Positions 25,803 through 35,864 of a stretch of 64,000 nucleotides of DNA are shown here, one piece after another; positions within the stretch are counted from its first letter, which is position 1, and every line of letters begins with the position of its first letter. The position numbers were made by a program, and so were the translations under genes. This DNA is from Chitinophaga sp. YR573 (GTDB lineage: Bacteria > Bacteroidota > Bacteroidia > Chitinophagales > Chitinophagaceae): the NCBI RefSeq assembly GCF_900110995.1, contig NZ_FOJF01000001.1, positions 1,133,199 through 1,197,198 on the forward strand, in the 5' to 3' direction. The notes beneath the pieces were generated by a model that was given only the letters and a program-made list of their open reading frames with translations, searched no databases and was not told where the DNA came from.

Positions 25803-26903
25803 ATGCAAGATGAGTTACGCCACCAAATTGCCCTCACCCAAATTTCACAGATAGGAGACGTTATCGCAAAGAAACTGCTTAGCTGTTTCGGTACTGCCAG
25901 CGCTATCTTTTCAGCCGGCAAACGGGAACTTGCATGCATTGAAGATGTAGGCAGCAACAGGGCGCTGGCTATAAAATCATTTAATGATTTTAAGAAAGTA
26001 GATAAAGAGATCGCTTTTATAGAGAAGTATCATATTCAGCCTGTCTTTTATACAGATCCCGGTTATCCGCAACGATTGCAACAGTGTTATGACAGCCCAA
26101 TAATGCTGTATTTTAAAGGCACCGCCAATCTGAATGCATCCAGGATTGTAAATGTGATTGGCACCCGTGCGCCAGGAGAATATGGGAAACAGATGTGTGC
26201 CAGATTAGTAGCAGCACTGGCGCCTTATAATGTAACAGTTGTAAGCGGGATGGCATATGGCATAGATATTATCGCGCATAGAACTGCTGTTGAAAATAAT
26301 ATACCTACACTTGGCGTAATGGCCCACGGGCTGGACCGTATTTACCCGGCTATACATAAATCCACCGCTATGCAAATGGTTCACAATGGCGGGCTGATTA
26401 CAGAATTTATCAGTGAAACAAATCCGGATAAACAGAACTTCCCCAGAAGAAACAGGATAGTAGCAGGGATGGCAGATGCCACCATCGTAATAGAGAGTGG
26501 TGCTAAAGGCGGTTCATTGATTACTGCTGATATTGCCAATAGCTATAACAGGGATGTAATGGCCCTTCCGGGGCGTGTAGGCGATCCTAATGCTGCGGGC
26601 TGTAATGATCTGATTAAAGCAAATAAGGCTATGCTGATTACCGGTGCCAGTGATATACTGGATATGATGGGATGGGAGCAGGTGGTAAAGCCCCGCCCCA
26701 ACCCTCAAAAAGCGCTTTTTGTTGAGTTAAGTGAGGAAGAACGGCGCATTATGGCGTTGTTTGCCGGGCAGGAAGAGAAACATATAGATGAGATCTGCCG
26801 GCAGATACCCCTTCCGGGTAGCCAGATAAACAGCCTGGTGATGCAGATGGAAATGCAGCATATATTGAAGAGCCTACCAGGTCAAAAATACCAATTGGTA
26901 TAA
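25803..26903 (+). CDS. dprA: DNA-processing protein DprA
   Basis: DprA loads RecA onto incoming single-stranded DNA during natural transformation. The 366-residue protein has an N-terminal helix-hairpin-helix-like region (about 1-70), then the Rossmann-like DprA core. Core motifs include NVIGTRAPGEYG, VVSGMAYGIDIIAHR, FPRRNRIVAG, ESGAKGGSLITA and ALPGRVGDPNAAGCNDLI. A winged-helix-like C-terminus completes it. The ATG at 25803 (MQDELRHQIALTQ) matches the usual family start; the open frame extends 49 residues further upstream without homology. Confidence 0.95.
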   Translation: MQDELRHQIALTQISQIGDVIAKKLLSCFGTASAIFSAGKRELACIEDVGSNRALAIKSFNDFKKVDKEIAFIEKYHIQPVFYTDPGYPQRLQQCYDSPIMLYFKGTANLNASRIVNVIGTRAPGEYGKQMCARLVAALAPYNVTVVSGMAYGIDIIAHRTAVENNIPTLGVMAHGLDRIYPAIHKSTAMQMVHNGGLITEFISETNPDKQNFPRRNRIVAGMADATIVIESGAKGGSLITADIANSYNRDVMALPGRVGDPNAAGCNDLIKANKAMLITGASDILDMMGWEQVVKPRPNPQKALFVELSEEERRIMALFAGQEEKHIDEICRQIPLPGSQINSLVMQMEMQHILKSLPGQKYQLV

Positions 26904-26932
26904 AGTTAGGCGGCATTGTGCTTTTTTTATCG

Positions 26933-26940
26933 TACATTTG
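26933..26940 (+). promoter_or_regulatory. Predicted guaB promoter -7 box
   Basis: TACATTTG matches TAnnTTTG and lies 36 nt upstream of the guaB ATG, in the 73-bp gap after dprA. Confidence 0.45.
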
Positions 26941-26976
26941 CGTGCAATTATTTAATAACTGACAAATAGTTGCAAC

Positions 26977-28449
26977 ATGCCTGCCGGAAAATCAAAACCG
27001 AAATTTGTTGAAGAAGGACTCACCTTTGACGACGTGCTGCTGGTTCCAGCCTACTCTGAAGTATTGCCCAGAGATGTAAATCTTACAACGCAACTTACTA
27101 AAAACTTACGCATAAATCTGCCGATGGTATCTGCTGCGATGGATACTGTTACCGAAGCTGAACTGGCCATTTCACTGGCCCGCCAGGGAGGTATTGGTAT
27201 TCTGCATAAGAACATGAGCATTGAAAAACAGGCAGAACAGGTGAGAAAGGTGAAACGCAGTGAGAGCGGCATGATCATCGATCCCATTACCCTGCGTGCC
27301 AATGCGACCATCGCTGAAGCCCTGAGGCTGATGAAAGAGAACAAGATAGGCGGTATTCCCATCGTTGACGAAAAAGACAAACTGGTGGGCATCCTTACTA
27401 ATCGTGATCTCCGTTTTGAAAAGGACCACAAACGCCTGGTACACGAGGTTATGACCTCTGAAAACCTGGTAGTAGCGCCTGAAGGGACTGACCTCAAGAA
27501 AGCAGAAAAGATCTTACAACAGAATAAGATAGAAAAACTGCCCGTTGTAAACAAACACGGCAAACTGGCAGGACTGATCACATACAGGGATATCCTTCAG
27601 CTCACCAGCTACCCGAATGCTGTTAAAGATGCATTTGGCCGTTTACTGGTAGGTGCTGCCTTAGGAATCACTCCTGATGTAATAGAAAGGGCACAGGCAC
27701 TTATTAACGTAGGTGTGGACGTGGTTTGCCTGGATAGCTCTCACGGGCATTCCATTGCAGTACTGAACACCCTGAAGAAGCTGAAAAAGACCTTCCCTAA
27801 ATTACAGGTGATAGCAGGTAACGTAGCCACTGCCGAAGGTGCTCTTGCACTGGCAGAAGCAGGTGCAGATGCGGTGAAAGTAGGCGTAGGACCAGGTTCT
27901 ATCTGTACTACCCGCGTTGTTACCGGTGCCGGTTTCCCTCAATTATCTGCTGTACTGAATGCAGCTGAAGCATTGAAGAAATCAGGTGTACCCGTTATTG
28001 CTGATGGTGGGATCCGTTATACCGGTGATATGGTGAAAGCACTGGCAGCAGGCGCTTCCGCTATCATGGCAGGTTCTATCTTTGCTGGTGTGGAAGAAAG
28101 CCCCGGAGAAACTATCATCTACGAAGGACGTAAATTCAAGTCTTACCGTGGTATGGGTTCCCTGGAAGCAATGATGGAAGGTAGTAAAGACCGTTATTTC
28201 CAGGAAGAAGATGATATCAAGAAACTGGTGCCTGAAGGTATCGTAGGCCGTGTTCCTTACAAAGGCATGCTGGCAGAAGTAATCCAGCAGTTTGTTGGTG
28301 GGTTGCGTGCAGGTATGGGGCTTACCGGTTCTAAAGATATTACTACCCTGCAGAGTGCACAGTTTATCAAAATATCTCCGGCTACTGTGAAGGAAAACCA
28401 CCCCCATGATGTGGTGATTACCAAAGAAGCGCCGAATTATAGCAGATAA
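26977..28449 (+). CDS. guaB: Inosine-5'-monophosphate dehydrogenase
   Basis: It oxidises IMP to XMP with NAD+, the rate-limiting step of guanine nucleotide synthesis. The 490-residue TIM barrel carries the two inserted CBS domains (about 95-215). The catalytic Cys loop is [13 protein letters not shown], and the flap/active-site region has [10 protein letters not shown]. Other family marks are [17 protein letters not shown] and [10 protein letters not shown]. It has its own predicted promoter and terminator. Confidence 0.97.
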   Translation: MPAGKSKPKFVEEGLTFDDVLLVPAYSEVLPRDVNLTTQLTKNLRINLPMVSAAMDTVTEAELAISLARQGGIGILHKNMSIEKQAEQVRKVKRSESGMIIDPITLRANATIAEALRLMKENKIGGIPIVDEKDKLVGILTNRDLRFEKDHKRLVHEVMTSENLVVAPEGTDLKKAEKILQQNKIEKLPVVNKHGKLAGLITYRDILQLTSYPNAVKDAFGRLLVGAALGITPDVIERAQALINVGVDVVCLDSSHGHSIAVLNTLKKLKKTFPKLQVIAGNVATAEGALALAEAGADAVKVGVGPGSICTTRVVTGAGFPQLSAVLNAAEALKKSGVPVIADGGIRYTGDMVKALAAGASAIMAGSIFAGVEESPGETIIYEGRKFKSYRGMGSLEAMMEGSKDRYFQEEDDIKKLVPEGIVGRVPYKGMLAEVIQQFVGGLRAGMGLTGSKDITTLQSAQFIKISPATVKENHPHDVVITKEAPNYSR

Positions 28450-28471
28450 TTATAATTAATTATAAATTAAT

Positions 28472-28500
28472 AAGGCCTCTTGTCTATGACAAGGGGCTTT
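28472..28500 (+). terminator. guaB terminator
   Basis: AAGGCCTCTTGTC pairs with GACAAGGGGCTTT (two mismatches) around a TAT loop, starting 23 nt after the guaB stop. The T-run is short. Confidence 0.55.
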
Positions 28501-28585
28501 GTTATTTAAGGGGTTATATATGACAGGCTGTGTTCGCTATGTGGATGGGATATGGAGTATTGGTTGTGAAGTGTTATTTTTGAAT

Positions 28586-28617
28586 GAAGGGGTTTTGCAG
28601 GGCTTCGCCCTGCACCC
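28586..28617 (+). repeat. Dispersed GCAGGGC hairpin repeat, copy 1
   Basis: The core is GCAGGGC-TTC-GCCCTGC, preceded by GAAGGGGTTTT and followed by ACCC. It lies 21 nt upstream of the lnt ATG. Nearly identical copies occur at 41022-41054 and 50116-50147. Confidence 0.8.
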
Positions 28618-28638
28618 AAAAAACAGACTCAAATAGAA

Positions 28639-30231
28639 ATGGCAAAAAGAAGTACGCAAAGATGGGTTCCGGTATTATTAAGTCTTAGTGGGGCGGCGTT
28701 ACTATGGGCAGCATGGCCCACCTCTCCCCTTACCTTTCTTATTTTTATCGCATTTATTCCCCTGCTGCGCCTTGCAGATACAGTGGAATCCACCGGGAAG
28801 TATTACGGCTATATTTATCTTTCTTTATTTATCTGGAATGTAGGCACTACCTGGTGGGTGGGTAATACGACCGTACCTATCAGCGGACTGGCAGCCAATC
28901 TTATTAATACTACCGTGATGAGCGTACCCCTGCTGGGATACTATCGTTCACGCAAACGACTAGGCACAACAGCAGGATACTTTGCACTCATCGTATATTG
29001 GATCACGTTTGAATATGTGCATCTGAACTGGGAATTCAGCTGGCCCTGGTTAAGCCTGGGTAATGCTTTTGCCATGTATCCTTCCTGGATACAGTGGTAT
29101 GAATATACCGGTGCAAGCGGTGGTACATTATGGGTGCTCCTGTGTAATATTTCCATTTATCATACCTGGCAGTTGCGGGACTGGAAAACAGCCTGGAAAC
29201 CGGCCGCTATCATTATCATTCCATTACTCTTAAGTTCCCTTATACAATATACTTTCAAAACACCGGAAGGACCTTCTAAAGAGGTAGTCATCGTTCAGCC
29301 GAATATTGATCCTTACGATAAATTTGCAGAGAGTTATGCAGCAGCAGCCAGGCAACTGGATAAATTATTAGAACTCTCAAAGCAAAAAACAGATAGCCAG
29401 ACGGCATATATCATCTGGCCTGAAACAGCGCTGTTCACCAATGGCGTCTGGGAAAATAACCTGGCTACTGAAGGTGGTACACAAAGCATTCATTATTTTT
29501 TACAGCAATATCCCAAAGCAGCGATCATCAGCGGAGCCATTACCCTTAAACGTTACGATAAACTGGATGAAATGCCCTATACGGCACGCATCATGGATGA
29601 AAATTCTTCTTATGATGTATTTAATTCAGCGGTACAGATAGATACTTCCGGTATTGTACAGGTGTATCATAAGTATGAGCTGGTGCCGGGTGTGGAAATG
29701 ATCCCTTATGCCCGTTATATGTTCTTCATGAAATACCTGGCATTGGATATGGGTGGAATTACGGGTGGTTATGGCCGTACAGCGGGTGAAAATGTACTGA
29801 CAAGTACAGACAAACGTATTAAAGTATCTCCTGCTATCTGTTATGAATCTGTGTATGGAGAATATGTGGCAGAGCATGTACGTATGGGAGCTAATCTCCT
29901 CTTCATTATTACTAATGATGGGTGGTGGGGAAATACAGAAGGTCACAGGCAACATCTGCAATATGCACGTTTACGCGCAATAGAAACAAGACGCTGGATA
30001 GCCCGCAGCGCGAACACCGGTATTTCCTGTATCATAGACCCCATGGGAAGGGTTCAGCAACCCCTGCCCTACTGGAAAGAAGGAGTTATTAAAGGAAATG
30101 TAACACCCGGTTACATTTTGACGTTCTATGTAAAATATGGTGATCTTATTTCAAAGGCTGCATCAGCTTTTTGTATATTGCTGATCATATATAGTTTCTA
30201 CCTGCGGTTCAGGCAGAAGAAGATATCATAA
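28639..30231 (+). CDS. lnt: Apolipoprotein N-acyltransferase
   Basis: It adds the third acyl chain to the N-terminal Cys of lipoproteins at the inner membrane. The 530-residue protein has several N-terminal membrane segments (about 10-205), a periplasmic nitrilase-type domain (about 215-490) and a C-terminal membrane anchor. The Glu-Lys-Cys triad is visible in WPETALF, YHKYELVPG and ICYESVYGEY. The window encodes several lipoproteins that could be substrates. Confidence 0.94.
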   Translation: MAKRSTQRWVPVLLSLSGAALLWAAWPTSPLTFLIFIAFIPLLRLADTVESTGKYYGYIYLSLFIWNVGTTWWVGNTTVPISGLAANLINTTVMSVPLLGYYRSRKRLGTTAGYFALIVYWITFEYVHLNWEFSWPWLSLGNAFAMYPSWIQWYEYTGASGGTLWVLLCNISIYHTWQLRDWKTAWKPAAIIIIPLLLSSLIQYTFKTPEGPSKEVVIVQPNIDPYDKFAESYAAAARQLDKLLELSKQKTDSQTAYIIWPETALFTNGVWENNLATEGGTQSIHYFLQQYPKAAIISGAITLKRYDKLDEMPYTARIMDENSSYDVFNSAVQIDTSGIVQVYHKYELVPGVEMIPYARYMFFMKYLALDMGGITGGYGRTAGENVLTSTDKRIKVSPAICYESVYGEYVAEHVRMGANLLFIITNDGWWGNTEGHRQHLQYARLRAIETRRWIARSANTGISCIIDPMGRVQQPLPYWKEGVIKGNVTPGYILTFYVKYGDLISKAASAFCILLIIYSFYLRFRQKKIS

Positions 30232-30298
30232 CCCGTTAGGATAGTAAATGATTGATTGCGGTTTACGCATATATATAATCTGAGTTACATTATTCGTT

Positions 30299-30331
30299 AC
30301 TTGTCAGATGCCTGTCAGCTATCTGACAAGT
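30299..30331 (+). repeat. Inverted repeat upstream of the alpha/beta hydrolase
   Basis: ACTTGTCAGAT (30299-30309) and ATCTGACAAGT (30321-30331) form a perfect 11-bp inverted repeat with an 11-nt loop, 28 nt before the hydrolase ATG. It may be an lnt terminator or an operator. No long T-run follows. Confidence 0.6.
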
Positions 30332-30359
30332 TAATCGCGTTTTAAATAAATAATTTATA

Positions 30360-31151
30360 ATGCAGACTAAACTTTCTGCCGGAAATAGTACTCTAAACAA
30401 AGTAAAAGAGCCCGCTGTCGTATTGATTCATGGATTTGCAGAGAACAACCAGATATGGGAACAACAGCAGGCTTACCTAAGCGAACAATTCTACGTGATA
30501 GCTCCGGACTTACCCGGCAGTGGGCAAACACCGCTTACTGAGCCACTTAGCATTGAGAGTATGGCCGATTTTGTTCATTCTATTTTACTGGCGGACGGAA
30601 TTGAAAGCGCAGTGATTATCGGCCATTCTATGGGAGGTTATGTAGCGCTGGCACTGGCAGAAAAATATCCGGCGATGGTAAAAGGACTGGGATTGTTCCA
30701 CTCTACTGCAGCTCCTGATAGTGAAGAGAAAAAAGAAGGTCGTCTTAAATCTATCAATATTATAAGACAATACGGAGGAGAAGCGTTTATAAGACAAGCA
30801 TTGCCGAATATGTTCAGTCCTGTTTATAAACAGCAACATCCCGAACAGGTAGATGCCTATGTGACAATGGGAATGCAATGTCCGCAGGCATCACTGATAA
30901 CATATTATCACGCTATGATCAACCGTCCTGATCGTACGGCTGTATTATCATCCCTGCAGGTACCTGTGTTGTTTGTAATAGGGAAAGATGATACGGCAGT
31001 TCCGCTGAAAGGTGTATTACCACAGGTATCAATGCCCTATACCAGCAGTATACATATATTCCCGGAGACAGGACATATGGGTATGTGGGAAGTACCTGAA
31101 GCCAGCAATGGCCTGTTACAGGAGTTTATTCTTTTTTGCCAACAATACTGA
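30360..31151 (+). CDS. Alpha/beta hydrolase
   Basis: The 263-residue cytoplasmic protein has the oxyanion-loop motif LIHGFAENNQIW, the nucleophile elbow GHSMGG (Ser), an Asp in VIGKDDTAVP and the catalytic His in PETGHMGMWEVP. The substrate cannot be inferred. Its stop is only 2 nt before the GTG start of the following T9SS cargo gene, an unusually close arrangement. Confidence 0.85.
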   Translation: MQTKLSAGNSTLNKVKEPAVVLIHGFAENNQIWEQQQAYLSEQFYVIAPDLPGSGQTPLTEPLSIESMADFVHSILLADGIESAVIIGHSMGGYVALALAEKYPAMVKGLGLFHSTAAPDSEEKKEGRLKSINIIRQYGGEAFIRQALPNMFSPVYKQQHPEQVDAYVTMGMQCPQASLITYYHAMINRPDRTAVLSSLQVPVLFVIGKDDTAVPLKGVLPQVSMPYTSSIHIFPETGHMGMWEVPEASNGLLQEFILFCQQY

Positions 31152-31153
31152 TA

Positions 31154-33811
31154 GTGAAACGAACCCTCATACTGCTTTTTATCCTTTCCTGCGGACTCAT
31201 ATCCCGGGCTTCCCATATTATTGGGGGCGAGATGTCATATAAATATATCAGCGCTACCAGTACAGGTGTGACCTACCAGGTAACGCTGAAGCTATTCCGT
31301 GTATGTACGCATGCAGATAATTTAGCAGAATTACCGGCTTCGGTATATTTCGGGGTTTTCAGTAAAACAGATGGCAGTCAGCCATCAGGATTTCCTGTGC
31401 TGGTGGCACGTACCAGTAAAGAAGAAAAGACATTGGCACAGGTAGATCCCTGTATAGTAAATCCTCCAACAGTATGTTTCCAGATAGGTATTTATATTAC
31501 AACGATCACAGTACCTGTTAACACAGCAGGATATACGGTATCCTTCCAGAGTTGCTGCAGGGATAACTCTATGGCAAATATAATTGATACACACAGAGCC
31601 GATGACCAGGATAATTATCCGGGTAATGGTGCGTCTTATTTTACAGAATTGCCAGGAACTAATCCTACAGGTAATTCCAGTCCTGTATTTGCAAAAGATG
31701 AAGCAGTACTGGTGTGTGCAGGTAAGAAATTTACTTATGATTTTTCTGCTACAGATATAGATGGTGATAGCCTCGCTTACGTATTCTGCGAAGCATATGG
31801 CGGTGGACAGGTAACAAAGAGCAATGATAAAGAAGCTACTCCACCTGCAGCTGTGGCTCCTCCTTATACTTCCGTTCCTTATAAAAGCCCTTATACCGGT
31901 GGAGGTCCACTGGGAACAGGCGCATACATAGATCCTAAAACAGGCGTTATTTCGGGTATTGCTCCGCCGGCAGGTAAATATGTAGTAACCGTATGTGTGT
32001 ATGAATACAAGAATGGAGTCTTATTTGGTATTCATCGTAAAGATTTTCACATGAACGTTACTACCTGTGTGAAAGAAGTGGTAGCGGCGATGCCTGATAA
32101 ATACAATGACTGCTCCGGTTATACGATTACTTTCCTCAATAACAGTACAGAGGGTAAAACGTACGACTGGAACTTTGGAGATGGTTCTACGCTTACTACT
32201 ACAAGCACAGATCCTATTCAACATACTTATGCTGCTCAGGGTTTGTATACCGTGAAATTATATGTTGATAGTTTAAGTAATTGCGGAGACAGTGCTACAG
32301 CGCTTGCGTATGTATACCCGCTGTTAAACCCGGATGTCAACATCAGTGGATTCTGCAGTAATACTATTACTTCTTTCGGGAATAACTCTACTACGTCCGG
32401 ACAGAGTGATGCGATTACCTATTATCGTTGGGACTTTGGCGTTAGTACCGCCAGTGATGATACCTCTTTATTAAAAAGCCCTCAGTATAAATACCCGGGA
32501 CCGGGTAATTATCAGGTAGTACTCTTACTGAGAACAGCCAGGGGATGTGAGAAATATGACACAAGTAATATCATTGTGTATAATAATCCTCCTCTCTATA
32601 CTACCGGTGATACGTTGTTGTGCATACGTAACTCATTGTCGCTTTTTGCAGAAAGTAATGTAGATGGGAATGTGGTAAATGGTTCTTATGCATGGACACC
32701 CAATTATAATATTACAGGCGCCAATACAGCCACTCCGGTGGTTACACCAAAGGTGGATACCACTTATACTGTTACGTTTACTGATGCCACCGGTTGTACA
32801 AACACAAAAAGTGTAGCTGTTGATGTAAGAGATAAACTGATCGTAACAACGAGTGCTGACAGTACTATCTGTACGGGAGATGAAGTACACCTGCATGCTA
32901 CTGTAGACGGTGAATATCCGCTTACATGGTATAACGTGGACAACAATACACAGGTAGGCGATAGCGCAGATTTGTATATTACACCAACTCCTCCTACCAC
33001 TACATATAGCGTAATAGGAGAATTGGGCGATTGCAGTGGCGGTGATACGGTGCAGCTTACGCTGGTAGATCCTCCTGTTGCTAATGCAGGAACTGATAGT
33101 ACGATCTGTTACGGAGACCAGATACTGTTACAGGCATCGGGCGGTACTTATTATCAATGGTCCCCCACCTTTACATTACTGACGCCACAACAATCCAGTA
33201 CAATTGCCAGACCAACAGATACCACGATGTACATCGTTACTGTTACAGATACAAAGGGTTGTCCAAAAGCAGTAACGGATACTGTATGGGTATCTGTAGT
33301 GCCTAAAGTACCGGCATTTGCAGGCAATGATACCATTGCTATACTCAATCAGCCATTCCAGTTGCATGCCAGCGGAGGAGTGTCTTATGTATGGACTCCT
33401 GTAGATGGCCTGGATGACCCCACTGTTTATAATCCTATCACTATTATCAATCACGATATTACGTATACGGTTACAGCCTATACGATAGAAGGATGCTCTG
33501 GCAAGGATGATATTCGTGTACGCTTCATTGCCGGCCCTGATATCTATATCCCTACCGGCTTTACTCCTAATGGCGATGGTACGAATGACATCTTCCGTCC
33601 TTTGCCTGTAGGTATTTTGCAGCTTGAGTTTTTCCGGGTATACGACCGCTGGGGAAAACTGATGTACAGCACCTATGAATATATGAAGGGATGGGATGGA
33701 AACTACAATGGAGAGCCTGCTGCTATTGGTACTTATGTATGGGTTGTACAGGGAAAAAATATCAATAATGATACTGTTTTACGTAAAGGAACTGTTACGC
33801 TTTTGAGGTAA
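31154..33811 (+). CDS. T9SS type B cargo protein with PKD/Ig-like repeats (paralogue 1)
   Basis: The 885-residue protein opens with a signal peptide (about 1-20) and HIIGGEMSYKY. A conserved N-domain (about 20-315, e.g. CCRDNSMANI, DIDGDSLAY, GVISGIAPPAG) is followed by PKD domains (about 319-475, YDWNFGDGS), Ig-like repeats, and a CHU_C sorting domain (about 792-885: GFTPNGDGTNDIF, VYDRWGKLMY). The GTG at 31154 gives a standard signal peptide; a TTG at 31136 would overlap the hydrolase. CHU_C predicts T9SS export. A shorter paralogue follows 110 nt downstream. Confidence 0.87.
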   Translation: MKRTLILLFILSCGLISRASHIIGGEMSYKYISATSTGVTYQVTLKLFRVCTHADNLAELPASVYFGVFSKTDGSQPSGFPVLVARTSKEEKTLAQVDPCIVNPPTVCFQIGIYITTITVPVNTAGYTVSFQSCCRDNSMANIIDTHRADDQDNYPGNGASYFTELPGTNPTGNSSPVFAKDEAVLVCAGKKFTYDFSATDIDGDSLAYVFCEAYGGGQVTKSNDKEATPPAAVAPPYTSVPYKSPYTGGGPLGTGAYIDPKTGVISGIAPPAGKYVVTVCVYEYKNGVLFGIHRKDFHMNVTTCVKEVVAAMPDKYNDCSGYTITFLNNSTEGKTYDWNFGDGSTLTTTSTDPIQHTYAAQGLYTVKLYVDSLSNCGDSATALAYVYPLLNPDVNISGFCSNTITSFGNNSTTSGQSDAITYYRWDFGVSTASDDTSLLKSPQYKYPGPGNYQVVLLLRTARGCEKYDTSNIIVYNNPPLYTTGDTLLCIRNSLSLFAESNVDGNVVNGSYAWTPNYNITGANTATPVVTPKVDTTYTVTFTDATGCTNTKSVAVDVRDKLIVTTSADSTICTGDEVHLHATVDGEYPLTWYNVDNNTQVGDSADLYITPTPPTTTYSVIGELGDCSGGDTVQLTLVDPPVANAGTDSTICYGDQILLQASGGTYYQWSPTFTLLTPQQSSTIARPTDTTMYIVTVTDTKGCPKAVTDTVWVSVVPKVPAFAGNDTIAILNQPFQLHASGGVSYVWTPVDGLDDPTVYNPITIINHDITYTVTAYTIEGCSGKDDIRVRFIAGPDIYIPTGFTPNGDGTNDIFRPLPVGILQLEFFRVYDRWGKLMYSTYEYMKGWDGNYNGEPAAIGTYVWVVQGKNINNDTVLRKGTVTLLR

Positions 33812-33880
33812 GTAATGATTACCAAACGGCTGTATATACTGTTTTAATTGATGTTGCGGGGGTATTTTTTTTTCAGTAAA

Positions 33881-33892
33881 TTCCTATAGGAA
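33881..33892 (+). promoter_or_regulatory. 12-bp palindrome upstream of cargo paralogue 2
   Basis: The perfect palindrome TTCCTATAGGAA, in an AAATT flanking context, lies 29 nt before the ATG at 33922. It is a possible operator; no regulator is known. Confidence 0.35.
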
Positions 33893-33921
33893 ATTACCAT
33901 TCCCATTACTGTACCCCGTCA

Positions 33922-35853
33922 ATGCGCAAATCTTTCATTCTGGCCCTTTGCTGCATTTTAATCCACGTTACTGCAGCTGGTTACCATATTATTGGCGGCG
34001 AGATTTACTATGAGTATGTGGGAATAACTCCGGAAGGCAATAAATACGTATACGTTATCACATTAAAGCTATATCGTAATGCAGACTTTACCTGCGGGGA
34101 TATTCAGGGTTGCCTGGACCACTTTGAGAACCCGGTACCTATAAACATTTATAATTCCAGGGGAGAACGGGTGCAAAATGCTATCCTCTTATATATCAAA
34201 GAAACAAAGCCCCTGCGCGATACACTAAAGAATCCCTGTCTTGCTCCACGCACCCAAAACCTGGAAGTAGTTTTTTATCGTGATACGATTGCACTGGCCC
34301 CTATCAGGGGTGGTTATTACATTACTTATCAGCGTTGCTGCCGCGGGCAAAAACTGGCTAACATATACGATTCTGAACATGAAGGTTCTACGTTTTATAC
34401 GATGATCCCCGGTATAGAAAACCGCCCTACCAATAAGAGTGTACACTTTGATAAAGATGCGGCTATTGTCATCTGCGCCAATCTTCCTTTTAAATATGAT
34501 TATGCTGCTTATGATGCCGATGGAGACAGTCTTACCTATAACCTCTGCGATGCCCTTACCGGTGGTACTACCCGCAATGAAGTAGCATCTGCTGATCCTC
34601 CTCCTTATAATACTACCGTAAGTTATATTTCTCCTTATTCAGGCAGTAATCCTATGGGTGGCTCTCCGCAGATAGGTATCGATGAGAACGGGCTACTGTA
34701 TGGTACCCCTACCAAAGAAGGGCAGTTTGTAGTATCTGTATGTGTGAGTGAATACGACCGTAAAAGTAAAATGCTGATAGGCACCCATCATAAGGATATC
34801 CTGCTTACTGTATTTAATTGTACTACCAATATCAAAGCTGGTTTTCCTTCTCTGTTACAAAACTGTGTGGCAGATGCTGACCTCAGTGTACTGATTCCCA
34901 ATTCCAGTAATGCGGGTTTTACCTCTGCTTATTACTGGAGCTTCAGCGATGGTACAGATACGATCACCTATGACAGAACAGTATTCAGGCATCAGTTTCC
35001 CGATACCGGGATGTATAAAGTAAAACTGGTGGTGAACCCCGGCCTGACATGTACGGACAGTACCACCGGTACTATCAGCAATTATCCCGGGTTATCAGCA
35101 GATTTTAGTACTACCGGCTTTTGTAAAGGGAGTCTGATACAGTTTGATGATCACTCTTCCTATACCTATGGAAAGATAACAGAACGGCGCTGGGATATGG
35201 GACTGGAAGATGATAGTATATTGAACCGTGCCTATGGTACACATGTAGACTTTACTTATGATAAAGGCGGGTTATATACCGTAGCGTTAACATTGTATAC
35301 TGACCATGACTGTATGACCACCCTTACCAAAGATGTGAGGATCTATGAAGTACGGCCTTTTGCCGGCAACGATACCATCATTGCCAAGGGACAGCAATTC
35401 CAGTTACATGCCACAGGTGGGGATTTTTACAACTGGTACCCCCCGGAAGGATTAAGTAATACCGGCCTCCCAGACCCGATGGTCAGCTGGAACCAGGATA
35501 TTACCTATACACTGAGGGTATCTGATGTGCAGGGATGTGAGGGGTATGACTCTATCCATATCAAGTATTATACTGGTCCGGATATTTATGTACCATCAGC
35601 TTTCAGTCCTAACGGAGACGGGCAGAACGATCATTTCCGCTTTATCCCTGTGGGTATCACCGAATATAATTTCTTCCGCATCTTTAACCGCTGGGGACAG
35701 CTGATCTATTCTTCCACTGATTTCCGTACCGGCTGGGACGGTACTATCAAAGGCGCTCCTGCCCCTATAGACACCTATATCTGGATCCTGGAAGGAAAAG
35801 ATTTCACCGGTAAAACTATTTTACGCAAAGGCACTGTAACTTTGGTGAAGTAA
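33922..35853 (+). CDS. T9SS type B cargo protein (paralogue 2)
   Basis: The 643-residue protein shares the layout of the preceding gene: a signal peptide, YHIIGGEIYYEY, CCRGQKLANI, DADGDSLTY and GLLYGTPTKEG in the N-domain (about 20-310), then PKD-like segments and a CHU_C domain (about 549-643: AFSPNGDGQNDHF, IFNRWGQLIY, stop after VTLVK). It lacks the Ig-like middle repeats of its neighbour, so the pair probably arose by tandem duplication with repeat loss or gain. I infer a secreted or surface location. Confidence 0.87.
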   Translation: MRKSFILALCCILIHVTAAGYHIIGGEIYYEYVGITPEGNKYVYVITLKLYRNADFTCGDIQGCLDHFENPVPINIYNSRGERVQNAILLYIKETKPLRDTLKNPCLAPRTQNLEVVFYRDTIALAPIRGGYYITYQRCCRGQKLANIYDSEHEGSTFYTMIPGIENRPTNKSVHFDKDAAIVICANLPFKYDYAAYDADGDSLTYNLCDALTGGTTRNEVASADPPPYNTTVSYISPYSGSNPMGGSPQIGIDENGLLYGTPTKEGQFVVSVCVSEYDRKSKMLIGTHHKDILLTVFNCTTNIKAGFPSLLQNCVADADLSVLIPNSSNAGFTSAYYWSFSDGTDTITYDRTVFRHQFPDTGMYKVKLVVNPGLTCTDSTTGTISNYPGLSADFSTTGFCKGSLIQFDDHSSYTYGKITERRWDMGLEDDSILNRAYGTHVDFTYDKGGLYTVALTLYTDHDCMTTLTKDVRIYEVRPFAGNDTIIAKGQQFQLHATGGDFYNWYPPEGLSNTGLPDPMVSWNQDITYTLRVSDVQGCEGYDSIHIKYYTGPDIYVPSAFSPNGDGQNDHFRFIPVGITEYNFFRIFNRWGQLIYSSTDFRTGWDGTIKGAPAPIDTYIWILEGKDFTGKTILRKGTVTLVK

Positions 35854-35864
35854 ATATTCATTAA

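Noticed and set aside
27051..27581. 176-codon minus-strand frame
   Set aside because: It is the shadow of guaB; Ser/Arg-rich low-complexity translation typical of the reverse frame.
31154..33811. Polysaccharide utilisation locus
   Set aside because: No SusC/SusD pair, glycoside hydrolase or HTCS regulator lies nearby; the proteins are T9SS cargo with PKD repeats.
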